Assembly: GCA_016790395.1 (NCBI GenBank)
Contig: JAEUPH010000140.1
Location: 1-33,707 of the forward strand
Direction: 5' to 3'
DNA: 33,707 nucleotides
DNA from: Rubrivivax sp.
Lineage (GTDB): Bacteria > Pseudomonadota > Gammaproteobacteria > Burkholderiales > Burkholderiaceae_C
The notes under the pieces were generated by a model, which was given only the letters and a program-made list of their open reading frames with translations, was not told the DNA's origin and did not search any database. Numbering within the stretch: position 1 is the stretch's first letter; each line of letters begins with the position of its first letter. The position numbers and the translations under genes were made by a program. Below, piece after piece: positions 15,706 to 23,543 of this stretch.

Positions 15706-17400
15706 ATGGCCACCAACGTTTCCGACGACGCCCTGGCGCTGCAGCGCCTGTACCACTGGGAGAAGACCCAACCGGACCGCGTGGTGCTCACGCAGCCGAT
15801 CGGTGGCGGACAGACGCAGGACTACACCTGGCGCCAGATCCTCGACCAGGTGCGGCGCATGGCCAGCCACCTGAAGTCCGCAGGCATCCTGCCTGGCGAC
15901 CGCGTGGCCATGCTCTCGAAGAACACCGCGCACTGGCTGATGGCCGACTGGGCCATCTGGATGGCTGGCGGCGTGTCCGTGCCGCTGTACCCCACGCTCG
16001 CCGCCGGCACCATCCGCCAGATCCTCGAGCACAGCGAGTCCAAGCTGCTGTTCGTCGGCAAGCTCGACGGCTGGGAAGGCATGAAGCCCGGCATCCCGGC
16101 CGGCCTGCCCTGCATCAGCTTGCCGCTGGCGCCCGCCGATGCCGCCAAGAGCTACCCCGCCTGGGAGAAGCTGGTGAGCCAGGCGCAACCCATGCAGGGC
16201 CACCCGGTGCGCGACGCCGGGGAGCTGGCCACCATCATGTACACCTCGGGCACCACCGGCGCACCCAAGGGCGTGATGCACAGCTTCGGCAACTTCGCCC
16301 ACGCCGTGCAGCAGGGCCTGCAGCGCGTGCCGGTGCGCGAGAACGGCCGCATGCTGAGCTACCTGCCGCTGTCGCACGTGGTGGAGCGCGCGCTCGTCGA
16401 ACACGGCCAGCTGGCCAGCGGCATGCACGTGTACTTCGCCGAGAGCCTGGACACCTTCACTTCCGACATGCAGCGCGCCCGGCCCACGGTGTTCTTCTCC
16501 GTGCCGCGGCTGTGGGTGAAGTTCCAGCAGGGCATCAGCGCGAAGATGCCGCCACAGAAGCTGAACCGGCTGCTCAAGATCCCCATCCTGGGCGGCATCG
16601 TGCGCAAGAAGGTGCTCACCGCGCTGGGCCTGCAGGACTGCATCTTCGCCGCCGGCGGCGCCGCGCCGATGCCGCTGGAACTGCTGCAGTGGTACACGCG
16701 GCTCGGGCTGCGCCTGGCCGAGGGCTACGGCATGACCGAGAACCTGGGCGCCACGCACATCACCGACGGCGACCCCGTCAGCTTCGGCACCGTGGGCCGG
16801 CCCTACGAGGCGGTGCAGTGCCGCATCGACCCCAGCAACGGCGAGATCCAGTGCAAGGCGCCCTGGACCATGCTCGGCTACTACAAGGAGCCCGAGCTGA
16901 CGCGCCAGACCATGACCGACGACGGCTTCCTGCACACCGGCGACAAGGGCGCGGTGGACGCGCAAGGCCGGCTGAAGATCACCGGCCGGGTGAAGGACCT
17001 CTTCAAGACCAGCAAGGGCAAGTACGTGGCGCCCGCGCCGATCGAGGACAAGCTGGTGATGCACCCGGCCATCGAGGCCTGCTGCGTCACGGGCGCCAAC
17101 CTCGGCCAGCCGCTGGCGCTGGCCATGCTCAACGCCGAAGCCATCAAGAAGTCGCGCGACGCCGCCGGCAAGGCCGAGCTGGAGTCGACGCTGGCCGCGC
17201 ACATCAAGGGCATCAACGAGCTGCTCGACCCGCACGAGCAACTCGATTGCATCGTGCTCATGACCGAGGCCTGGACGGTGGACAACGACATCATCACGCC
17301 GACCTTCAAGGTCAAGCGCAACCGCATCGAAGACCTGTTCGCGAAGAACTACGACAACTGGGTCGGCATGCGCAAGAAGGTGATCTGGTACGGCAGCTGA
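15706..17400 (+). CDS. AMP-dependent long-chain acyl-CoA synthetase
   Basis: A 564-aa ANL-superfamily ligase that activates a carboxylic acid, most likely a fatty acid, to acyl-CoA through an acyl-AMP. The P-loop-like motif is YTSGTTGAPKGVM (A3). Further motifs are YLPLSHVVER, FFSVPRLW, GYGMTE (A5), HTGDKG (A7) and TGRVKDLFKTSKGKYVAPAPIE around the hinge. The SHVVER and KTSKGKYVAP blocks place it with the large-type (FAA1/COG1022) synthetases rather than enteric FadD. The family's usual C-terminal catalytic lysine region is present as TPTFKVKRNRIE. ATG 15706 has no obvious Shine-Dalgarno. The exact chain length preference cannot be told. Confidence 0.93.
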   Translation: MATNVSDDALALQRLYHWEKTQPDRVVLTQPIGGGQTQDYTWRQILDQVRRMASHLKSAGILPGDRVAMLSKNTAHWLMADWAIWMAGGVSVPLYPTLAAGTIRQILEHSESKLLFVGKLDGWEGMKPGIPAGLPCISLPLAPADAAKSYPAWEKLVSQAQPMQGHPVRDAGELATIMYTSGTTGAPKGVMHSFGNFAHAVQQGLQRVPVRENGRMLSYLPLSHVVERALVEHGQLASGMHVYFAESLDTFTSDMQRARPTVFFSVPRLWVKFQQGISAKMPPQKLNRLLKIPILGGIVRKKVLTALGLQDCIFAAGGAAPMPLELLQWYTRLGLRLAEGYGMTENLGATHITDGDPVSFGTVGRPYEAVQCRIDPSNGEIQCKAPWTMLGYYKEPELTRQTMTDDGFLHTGDKGAVDAQGRLKITGRVKDLFKTSKGKYVAPAPIEDKLVMHPAIEACCVTGANLGQPLALAMLNAEAIKKSRDAAGKAELESTLAAHIKGINELLDPHEQLDCIVLMTEAWTVDNDIITPTFKVKRNRIEDLFAKNYDNWVGMRKKVIWYGS

Positions 17401-17415
17401 AGCGCTGCCGGGCCT

Positions 17416-17847
17416 CTACTTCGAGGCCGCCGAAGCCGCAGGCGCCGGAGGCGTCTGCGGCGAGGACACGATGACCCCTGGCGTGAGCTGGATCTCCTCG
17501 GCCACCGTGACCCCGGTGACGTAGTAGCGCGTCTCGCCGAAGCAGCTGCCGGGCAGGCCGACTTTCTCTTCGTAGTGCAGCGCCACGCGCTTGCCCATCA
17601 CCTTGTTCACCTTCTCGGCGGTCTCGTCGTTCCAGATCGTGAAGGTGAACTTCTCGGGCGTGGTGCCGGGCAGGGAGACCAGCGCCAGCTCGCCTTCCCA
17701 GGTCTTGCAGATCCAGCCCTTCTTGGACAGCTTCTGCACCCAGCCGGCGCGGTCGCCGGTGGAGAAGCTCCAGCTCAGTGCAGCCCAGAAGTACAGCGCA
17801 GCCAGCAGCACCAGCGCAATCAGGAACATGGACACGCGAACGAGCAT
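17416..17847 (-). CDS. Membrane-anchored conserved protein of unknown function
   Basis: A 143-aa protein with one N-terminal hydrophobic segment (about 5-27, FLIALVLLAALYFWAALSW), then a soluble, probably periplasmic domain and a Pro/Ala-rich C-terminal tail (from about 120). The conserved-looking core is GWVQKLSKKGWICKTWEGEL (33-52) and GSCFGETRYYVTGV (100-113). It has two cysteines (C48, C102) that could form a disulfide outside the cytoplasm. From memory, relatives occur in many Burkholderiales and xanthomonads and are sometimes mislabelled 6-phosphogluconate dehydrogenase; no such domain is visible. It is convergent with the ligase gene (15-bp gap) and divergent from the second symporter. 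Confidence 0.82.
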   Translation of the reverse strand: MLVRVSMFLIALVLLAALYFWAALSWSFSTGDRAGWVQKLSKKGWICKTWEGELALVSLPGTTPEKFTFTIWNDETAEKVNKVMGKRVALHYEEKVGLPGSCFGETRYYVTGVTVAEEIQLTPGVIVSSPQTPPAPAASAASK

Positions 17848-17877
17848 CGGAGCAGCCCCGGTGTGGAAATTGCAGCC

Positions 17878-17883
17878 ATTATC
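17878..17883 (-). promoter_or_regulatory. -10 element (GATAAT) for the 143-aa protein gene
   Basis: Read on the minus strand, GATAAT lies about 30 bp upstream of the ATG at 17847. It matches TATAAT at 5 of 6 positions. No clear -35 was seen in this GC-rich divergent gap. Confidence 0.35.
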
Positions 17884-17911
17884 GCGGCCGGCCTGAGTGG
17901 CGCGCCGCCGC

Positions 17912-17917
17912 TACACT
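17912..17917 (+). promoter_or_regulatory. -10 element (TACACT) for the second symporter gene
   Basis: TACACT is 62 bp upstream of the ATG at 17979, preceded by CCGC and with no recognisable -35. It resembles the TACAAT before kdsD. It would give a leader of about 55 nt. Confidence 0.3.
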
Positions 17918-17978
17918 CCCGCCGCTTTTTCATCGCAGCGTCACCCACGCGCCCCGAGTCCATCGACATGAGGCCCTC

Positions 17979-19445
17979 ATGCTGATCACCTTCGTCGTGC
18001 TCTACCTGCTGGGCACCCTGGCCCTGGGCGTCTGGGCCGGCACCCGCGTCAAGAACACCAGCGACTTCGCCATCGCCGGGCGCAGCCTGCCCCTGATCAT
18101 GGTGGTGACCACCACCTTCGCCACCTGGTTCGGCGCCGAGACGGTGATGGGCATCCCGGCCAAGTTCGTGCAGGGCGGGCTCAACGCCATCGTCGAGGAC
18201 CCGTTCGGCGCCGGCACCTGCCTGATCCTGGTGGGCGTGTTCTTCGCGGCCAAGCTGTACCGCATGAACCTGCTGACCATCGGGGACTTCTACCGCAAGC
18301 GCTTCGGCAAGGGCATCGAGGTCTTCTGCTCGGTGGCCATCATCCTCAGCTACCTGGGCTGGGTGGCGGCGCAGATCACGGCGCTGGGCCTGGTGTTCAA
18401 CGTGCTCACCGGTGGCGCCATGAGCGTGAACATGGGCATGCTGGTGGGCACGCTGGCGGTGCTCATCTACGTCGTGGTGGGGGGCTTCCTGGCGGTGGCC
18501 TGGACCGACTTCATCCAGATGATCGTGCTGGTGGTGGGCCTGACCATCATCGCCATCTACTCGGCCACGCTGGCCGGCGGCGCCGACAAGGTGCTCGCGC
18601 TGGCCACCTCGGGCGACCTGTGGCGCCTGTGGCCCGAGCCTTCGTTCAAGGACATCGCCTTCTTCATCGCCGCCGCGGTGACGATGATGCTGGGCAGCAT
18701 CCCGCAGCAGGACGTCTTCCAGCGCGTGATGTCGGCCAAGGATGCCCCCACGGCGCGCCAGGGCGCGGTGATCGGCGGTGCCAGCTACATCCTCTTCGCC
18801 TTCGTGCCCATGTTCATCGTTGCCGCCGCCGTGGTGGTGATGGGCCAGCAGGCGATGGAGCTGGCCAAGGGCGACTACCAGCGCCTGCTGCCCACCTTCG
18901 TGCTGGAGAAGATGCCGCTGGTGATGCAGATCCTCTTCTTCGGTGCGCTGCTGTCGGCCATCAAGAGCACCTCGTCGGCCACGCTGCTGGCGCCGTCCAC
19001 CAGCTTCGTGGAGAACATCCTGAAGAACCTGCGGCCGGGCATGAGCGACCGCCAGCAGCTCTTTGCCACGCGCTGGACGATCGTGGTGTTCGCGGCCCTG
19101 GTGCTGACCTACGCCATGATGATGAAGGGCACCTCGATCTACGAGCTGGTGTCCGGGGCCTACCAGGTGACGCTGGTGGGGGCCTTCGTGCCGCTGGTCT
19201 TCGGCCTGTACTGGAAGCGCGCCACCTCGCAGGGCGCGATCTTCTCGGTGGCCGCCGGCATCACCGTGTGGGTGACCTCCTTCCCCCAGATCATGGGCTG
19301 GGGCGAAGAATTCCCCGGCCAGCTGGCGGGCCTGCTGGCCGCAGTGCTGGGCATGGTGGTCGGCTCACTGCTCCCGCAGTGGCTGGAGAACCGGCACGAT
19401 GGCGTGCACACCCTCGACAGCCCGCATGGCCATCACGGCGCCTGA
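17979..19445 (+). CDS. Sodium:solute symporter (SSS family)
   Basis: A 488-aa carrier with about 13 hydrophobic segments, a second and clearly different SSS member from that at 2632-4077. The typical N-terminus is VVLYLLGTLALGVWAGTRV, then DFAIAGRSLPL and ATWFGAETVMGIPAKF. Other blocks are IGDFYRKRFGK, VVVGGFLAVAWTDFIQM and the sodium-site helix LLSAIKSTSSATLLAPSTSF. The C-terminus is histidine-rich (HGHHGA). The substrate is unknown. ATG 17979 is chosen because the upstream part of the open frame has no membrane segment; another ATG at 17968 is in a different frame and stops after five codons. Its last 13 bp overlap the convergent maoC-like gene. Confidence 0.93.
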   Translation: MLITFVVLYLLGTLALGVWAGTRVKNTSDFAIAGRSLPLIMVVTTTFATWFGAETVMGIPAKFVQGGLNAIVEDPFGAGTCLILVGVFFAAKLYRMNLLTIGDFYRKRFGKGIEVFCSVAIILSYLGWVAAQITALGLVFNVLTGGAMSVNMGMLVGTLAVLIYVVVGGFLAVAWTDFIQMIVLVVGLTIIAIYSATLAGGADKVLALATSGDLWRLWPEPSFKDIAFFIAAAVTMMLGSIPQQDVFQRVMSAKDAPTARQGAVIGGASYILFAFVPMFIVAAAVVVMGQQAMELAKGDYQRLLPTFVLEKMPLVMQILFFGALLSAIKSTSSATLLAPSTSFVENILKNLRPGMSDRQQLFATRWTIVVFAALVLTYAMMMKGTSIYELVSGAYQVTLVGAFVPLVFGLYWKRATSQGAIFSVAAGITVWVTSFPQIMGWGEEFPGQLAGLLAAVLGMVVGSLLPQWLENRHDGVHTLDSPHGHHGA

Positions 19446-19912
19446 TCGGCGGCGGGGCGGCGGCCCAGCATGTTCCAGGCGCTCATGGTCATCACGCGCT
19501 CGCCGCGCTGGTTGAAGACCGTCCAGAGCATCTTCGCCAGCCCCACGCCCGGCCGGCTGGCCATGGGCCGGGCCTCCACCACTTCCAGCCGCATGCGCAG
19601 CGTGTCGCCCGGGAACACGGGCTGGCGCCAGCGCAGCTCCTCGACGCCCGGGCTGCCCTGGCTGGCGGTGTCCAGCAGGTAGTGGTCGCACATCATGCGC
19701 ATGGCCAGGGCGGCGGTGTGCCAGCCGCTGGCGCACAGGCCGCCGAAGAGCGAGTCCTTCGCGGCCTGCTCGTCCAGGTGAAAGGGCTGGGGGTCGTAGC
19801 GGCTGGCGAACTCGACCACCGCTTCCCGCGTGACTTCCGTGTGGCCGAACTCCTGGACGTGGCCGACGGGAAAGTCCTCCCAGAAAAGACGGGGCATGCG
19901 GGGCGCGTTCAT
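19433..19912 (-). CDS. MaoC-family (R)-specific enoyl-CoA hydratase-like protein
   Basis: A 159-aa hotdog-fold protein of the MaoC dehydratase family, predicted to hydrate 2-enoyl-CoA or act on a related thioester in fatty acid or PHA metabolism. The active-site block is FASRYDPQPFHLDEQAAKD (D40 and H45 are the expected catalytic pair), followed by FGGLCASGWHT. The block LRWRQPVFPGDTLRM is typical of the second half. The frame extends eight codons upstream of ATG 19912, but similarity and promoter position favour 19912. TATCCT 7 nt upstream suggests a leaderless mRNA. It overlaps the symporter 3' end by 13 bp. Confidence 0.9.
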   Translation of the reverse strand: MNAPRMPRLFWEDFPVGHVQEFGHTEVTREAVVEFASRYDPQPFHLDEQAAKDSLFGGLCASGWHTAALAMRMMCDHYLLDTASQGSPGVEELRWRQPVFPGDTLRMRLEVVEARPMASRPGVGLAKMLWTVFNQRGERVMTMSAWNMLGRRPAADQAP

Positions 19913-19918
19913 CGTCCG

Positions 19919-19924
19919 AGGATA
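19919..19924 (-). promoter_or_regulatory. -10 element for the MaoC gene, leaderless spacing
   Basis: Minus-strand TATCCT ends 7 nt before the A of the ATG at 19912, so transcription would begin at the start codon. No Shine-Dalgarno is present between. Confidence 0.35.
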
Positions 19925-19926
19925 GC

Positions 19927-19944
19927 GGCGCCACAATCGGCGCC
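19927..19944. promoter_or_regulatory. GGCGCC inverted repeat in the maoC-nnrU divergent gap
   Basis: GGCGCC (19927-19932) and GGCGCC (19939-19944) flank ACAATC. The CACAAT at 19932-19937, a possible -10 for the NnrU gene, lies between the arms. It could be an operator shared by both genes, or only GC-rich chance. Confidence 0.3.
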
Positions 19945-19968
19945 ACCTCGAACCACCGGTTCCCCGAC

Positions 19969-20550
19969 ATGACGCTGCTGATCCTCGGCCTGGTCCTCTT
20001 CCTCGGCACGCATTCGGTCCGCATCTTCGCCGACGGCTGGCGCACGGCGCAGCGCGCGCGCCTGGGCGAAAACGCCTGGAAGGGCGCCTACTCGCTGATC
20101 TCGCTGGCCGGCTTCGTGATGCTCTGCTACGGCTATGGCCAGGCGCGCCTGGAGCCCACGGTGCTGTGGGCGTCGCCGATCTGGACGCGCCACCTGGCGG
20201 CCCTGCTGCTGCTGCCGGCCTTCGTGTTCATCGTCGCCGCCCACGTGCCCGGCAATGCCATCAAGGCCAGGCTCAAGCACCCCATGGTGCTGGGCGTGAA
20301 GGTCTGGGCCCTGGCGCACCTGCTGGCCAACAACATGCTGGCCGACCTTGTGCTGTTCGGCAGCTTCCTGGTCTGGGCGGTGCTGGACTACCGGTCCTCG
20401 CGCCTGCGCGATGCCGCCGCGGGCACGGTCTACCCGCCGGGCCGCCTCGGGCCGACGCTGGTCACCGTGGTGGCGGGGCTCGTGCTCTACGCCGTGTTCG
20501 CCTTCTGGGCCCACCGCGCGCTGTTCGGCGTGCCGCCTTTCGGCGTCTGA
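19969..20550 (+). CDS. NnrU family membrane protein
   Basis: A 193-aa polytopic inner-membrane protein with about five to six hydrophobic segments. The family blocks are clear: GTHSVRIFADGWR near the N-terminus, LGENAWKGAYSLISLAGFV, WTRHLAALLLLPAFV, and the hallmark HPMVLGVKVWALAHLLANN followed by LADLVLFGSFLVWAVLDYR. NnrU was named from nitrite/nitric oxide reduction clusters of Rhodobacter, and a broader link to heme-copper or carotenoid isomerase (Z-ISO) relatives is known. No denitrification gene is near, so that role cannot be assumed here. ATG 19969 has no Shine-Dalgarno. Confidence 0.9.
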   Translation: MTLLILGLVLFLGTHSVRIFADGWRTAQRARLGENAWKGAYSLISLAGFVMLCYGYGQARLEPTVLWASPIWTRHLAALLLLPAFVFIVAAHVPGNAIKARLKHPMVLGVKVWALAHLLANNMLADLVLFGSFLVWAVLDYRSSRLRDAAAGTVYPPGRLGPTLVTVVAGLVLYAVFAFWAHRALFGVPPFGV

Positions 20551-20565
20551 CCGACACCGGCGGGC

Positions 20566-20588
20566 GGGGGCCCCCACGCGGGGGCCCC
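20566..20588 (+). terminator. GC-only hairpin after the NnrU gene
   Basis: GGGGGCCCCC (20566-20575) is self-complementary and is followed, after ACGC, by GGGGGCCCC (20580-20588), which can pair with it. The structure is very stable but has no T tract, so termination is only possible. Confidence 0.35.
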
Positions 20589-20691
20589 GGCGGGGGGCCC
20601 GCTGCACGCAGCCGTCGGGGCGATGGAGTGCCAGGGCAGGTGTCGCGACCATGCCGGGCATGCGGCACACGCCGCGTTCCAGGAGCCGAGC

Positions 20692-20970
20692 ATGATCGCC
20701 ATCCCGTTGCCCCGCTGCCTCTGGCGGCCGTTCCGTCGCCCCCGTGCCGAAGCTGCTGCCCGCCCGCCCGCCCCGACGGCCGAGGATCGCTTCCTGGGCT
20801 GCGGCTGGTTCGACTCCAGCCATGACCTGCAGCGCGGCCTGCGGGTGCGCGAGCACGACAGCCCGGACGCCGTGGCGGCCGAGCTGCCCCTGGCCACCTG
20901 GCTGGACTGGCACATGGCGGGACACACGCTCACCGGCCAGCAACAGGGGGGCGCCGCGATGCAGGCATGA
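20692..20970 (+). CDS. Conserved small protein of unknown function (92 aa)
   Basis: The open frame can be extended upstream, but ATG 20692 has a good Shine-Dalgarno (AGGAG at 20681-20685) and is the likely start. The N-terminal 30 residues are rich in Arg, Pro and Ala. The core GCGWFDSSHDLQRGLRVREH and the later ELPLATWLDWHMAG look conserved; from memory, related short proteins with a WFDSSHDL motif occur in other Burkholderiales, with no assigned function. There is no signal peptide or membrane segment. The DUF4397 lipoprotein gene starts 34 bp downstream, so the two may be co-transcribed. Confidence 0.7.
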   Translation: MIAIPLPRCLWRPFRRPRAEAAARPPAPTAEDRFLGCGWFDSSHDLQRGLRVREHDSPDAVAAELPLATWLDWHMAGHTLTGQQQGGAAMQA

Positions 20971-21004
20971 TCGCGGGAGCAACCCGGTTCCGGAGAACCC
21001 GACG

Positions 21005-22264
21005 ATGACTTTCCGATGGATGGCCGCCTTGGCGGCGCTGCTGCTCACCCTGCTGGCCGGCTGCGGCGGCGGCACCGACCGCACCAAGGCGCAGGTGCGC
21101 CTGGTGAATGCGAGCACCGGCTATGCGGCGCTCGATCTGCGCGTGGACGACGAAGCCCGGCAGAGCGGCGTGGCCTACGGCGGCAACGCCGCCTTCGTGG
21201 AGGCCAAGCCCGGCAAGGTCTTCACCCTCTACAGCCCGGGCGCCGCGACCTCGCTGCTGAGCTTCACGCCCGGCGTCAGCGCCGACAAGTACTACAGCGT
21301 GCTGGCCTACGGCCGGGCCGGGGCGCTGAAGCAGGTGCTGCTGGACGAGAACAACGCCCAACCGGACACCAATCGCACCTACGTGCGCGTCGTCAACGCG
21401 GCGCCCGCCGTGGGGGCGCTGGACGTCTACATCACGGCAGCCGGCGACAGCCTGGACGCCTCGGTGGCGGTGCAGGCAGCGGCGGCGGTGGACGCGGTGG
21501 GCAGCTTCATCACCATCAACAGCGGCACCTGGCGCGTGCGCGCGACGGTGCCGGGCAGCACGGCGGCGGCCGACGTGAGGCTGGACGTCTCCGGCATCAG
21601 CTTCGGCAGCAAGGAAGTCGTCACCCTGGTGCTGGTGCCGGGGCCCAGCGGCGTGCTGGCCAAGGCGCTGCTGCTGCGGCAGCAGGGCGGCATCGACGTG
21701 CTCGCCGCCACGCAGGCGCGCGTGCGCGTGGCCACGGGCATCACCGACATGGCCGTGACGCTGGGCGGCAGCCCGCTGCTGGTGGCCTCGGGGCTGCCGG
21801 TGGTGACGAGCTACGCCGCACTCGTTTCGGGCAGCCCAACGCTGGCGGTCACCGTGGGGGGCACCGCCGTCTCGACCACCAACCCGACGCTGGTGCCCGG
21901 CACCGACTACACCTTGCTCGTGCACGGCACGGCGGCGGCGCCGCTGTTCAAGTGGCTCACCGACGACAACGCGCCGCTGTCGGACACCACCAAGGCCAAG
22001 CTGCGGCTGGTGAACGGCAGCTCCGGCTTCAGTGGTTCCCTGTCGATGACGATCGACGGCGCGCCCCTGTCCGAGACCGTGGCCACGGGCGAAGCCTCAG
22101 GCTACGTGACGCAGGCGGCCACCACCACGGCCGACATCGCCGTGGCCGCCACGAGCACGCTCTACACCGCCACCGACCGTACCTTCACGGCGGGCGGCGT
22201 GTACTCGGTGTTCCTGCTCGGCGCGTCCGGCAGCACCACCGGCGTGTTCCGCCAGGACCGCTGA
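21005..22264 (+). CDS. DUF4397 domain lipoprotein
   Basis: A 419-aa predicted outer-membrane or surface lipoprotein. The signal peptide (residues 1-19) ends in a lipobox LLAGC with C20 as the lipidated cysteine, followed by GGGTDR. The mature part is built from repeated beta-rich units of the DUF4397 type, each opening with a similar phrase: KAQVRLVNASTGYAALDL (28 onward), RTYVRVVNAAPAVGALDV (124 onward), a weaker QARVRVATGITDMAV, and KAKLRLVNGSSGFSGSL (about 330 onward). The protein is rich in Ala, Gly, Ser and Thr and has no catalytic motif, so a structural or adhesive role is possible but unproven. ATG 21005 has GGAG upstream. Confidence 0.85.
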   Translation: MTFRWMAALAALLLTLLAGCGGGTDRTKAQVRLVNASTGYAALDLRVDDEARQSGVAYGGNAAFVEAKPGKVFTLYSPGAATSLLSFTPGVSADKYYSVLAYGRAGALKQVLLDENNAQPDTNRTYVRVVNAAPAVGALDVYITAAGDSLDASVAVQAAAAVDAVGSFITINSGTWRVRATVPGSTAAADVRLDVSGISFGSKEVVTLVLVPGPSGVLAKALLLRQQGGIDVLAATQARVRVATGITDMAVTLGGSPLLVASGLPVVTSYAALVSGSPTLAVTVGGTAVSTTNPTLVPGTDYTLLVHGTAAAPLFKWLTDDNAPLSDTTKAKLRLVNGSSGFSGSLSMTIDGAPLSETVATGEASGYVTQAATTTADIAVAATSTLYTATDRTFTAGGVYSVFLLGASGSTTGVFRQDR

Positions 22265-22292
22265 GCGCCACGGCGCCCGGCGGTCCACGTCA

Positions 22293-23147
22293 TCAGGCCA
22301 GGCGGCCGGCGCGGAAGTCGTCGACGGCCTGGATCAGCTCCTGCTGCGTGTTCATCACGAAGGGGCCGTACTGGGCGATGGGCTCCTTCAGCGGCCGGCC
22401 GGCGACGAGGATGAAGCGCGCGCCGTCGGGCCCGGCGCGCAGCTGCACGCCGTCGCTGCCGGGCTTGTTCGCGAGGATGGCCATGCGGCGTGGCCGCAAC
22501 ACGGTGTCGGCCAGGGCCACTTCGCCGCGGTAGGTGACGATGAAGGCGTTGTGCGTGTCGGGCAGCGGCTGCTCGAAGGCGGCGCCGGGCGCCAGGTGCA
22601 CGTCCAGGTACAGCGGCTGGGTGTCCTCGCGCTGCACGGCGCCTTCGACGCCATGGCTGCGGCCGGCGATGACACGCACGCTCACGCCGTCGGCTTCCCA
22701 CACCGGCAGCTCGCCGAGCGGAATGTCGCGGTACCAGGGCTCACGCATCTTGTCGCGCGCCGGCAGGTTCAGCCAGAGCTGGAAGCCTTCCATCGCGCCT
22801 TCCTCCTGCTCGGGCATTTCGCTGTGGATGACGCCGCGGCCGGCGGTCATCCACTGCACGCCGCCGGGCACCAGCAGGCCCTCGTTGCCGGCGCTGTCGC
22901 GGTGGCGCATGCGGCCCTGCAGCATGTAGGTCACGGTCTCGAAGCCGCGGTGCGGGTGGTCGGGGAAGCCGCCGATGTAGTCGCCCGGGTTGTCCGTGCC
23001 GAAGAGGTCCAGCATCAGGAAGGGGTCGAGCCGGCGCTGCAGGTCTTGCGTCAACAGGCGCGTCAGGCGCACGCCGGCGCCGTCGCTGGTGGCCTGGCCC
23101 TGGAGCAGGCGTTCGACAGGGCGGGGGGTGGTGACGGGGGTGTCCAT
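22293..23147 (-). CDS. Pirin family protein
   Basis: A 284-aa bicupin of the pirin family. The N-terminal cupin has the full metal-binding set seen in pirins: H64 and H66 in FPDHPHRGFETVTYML, and H108 and E110 in QWMTAGRGVIHSEMPE. The C-terminal cupin contains LDVHLAPGAAFEQPLP. Bacterial pirins include quercetin 2,3-dioxygenases and stress-related proteins, and the substrate here is unknown. ATG 23147 gives the usual N-terminus; the frame extends further upstream without similarity. It is divergent from the DUF427 gene. Confidence 0.94.
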   Translation of the reverse strand: MDTPVTTPRPVERLLQGQATSDGAGVRLTRLLTQDLQRRLDPFLMLDLFGTDNPGDYIGGFPDHPHRGFETVTYMLQGRMRHRDSAGNEGLLVPGGVQWMTAGRGVIHSEMPEQEEGAMEGFQLWLNLPARDKMREPWYRDIPLGELPVWEADGVSVRVIAGRSHGVEGAVQREDTQPLYLDVHLAPGAAFEQPLPDTHNAFIVTYRGEVALADTVLRPRRMAILANKPGSDGVQLRAGPDGARFILVAGRPLKEPIAQYGPFVMNTQQELIQAVDDFRAGRLA

Positions 23148-23255
23148 GCGGCCAATGTAGCGGCGCTGCGCGCATGGGGAATTGCACGGGCTTGCACGCT
23201 GCGTTCGGCACGCGTGGGGTGGTAACCTGCCGCGCTTGCCCGCAGGAGCCTTGGC

Positions 23256-23537
23256 ATGAAAGCGATCTGGAACGGCACCGTGCTTGCCGAGAGCGAAGAC
23301 ACCGTGCTCGACGAAGGCGAGCACTACTTTCCGATGGCGGCGGTGAAGTCGCAGTACCTGCTGTCGAGCAACACGCGCACCATGTGTTCACGCCGGGGGC
23401 AGGCCGTGTGGCACACCCTCTTCGTCGACGGTGACGCCAAGCCCGACGCGGCCTGGTCGTATCCCGAGCCGCGCGACGGCTTCGAGCCGCTCAAGGGCCG
23501 CCTGGCCTTCGGCAAAGGCGTGCAGGTCACCGAGTAG
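23256..23537 (+). CDS. DUF427 domain protein
   Basis: A 93-aa single-domain protein, the normal size for DUF427. MKAIWNGTVLAESEDTVLDEG is a typical opening, then HYFP, and the late PDAAWSYPEP and GRLAFGKGVQV close the fold. The middle motif reads NTRTMCSRRGQAVWHTL; many relatives instead have a His-x-Thr-x-Cys-x-(W)KG form, so this is a variant. The function of the family is unknown. ATG 23256 has a good Shine-Dalgarno (AGGAG at 23244-23248). The next gene begins 6 bp after its stop, so they are likely co-transcribed. Confidence 0.9.
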   Translation: MKAIWNGTVLAESEDTVLDEGEHYFPMAAVKSQYLLSSNTRTMCSRRGQAVWHTLFVDGDAKPDAAWSYPEPRDGFEPLKGRLAFGKGVQVTE

Positions 23538-23543
23538 TGCAGC

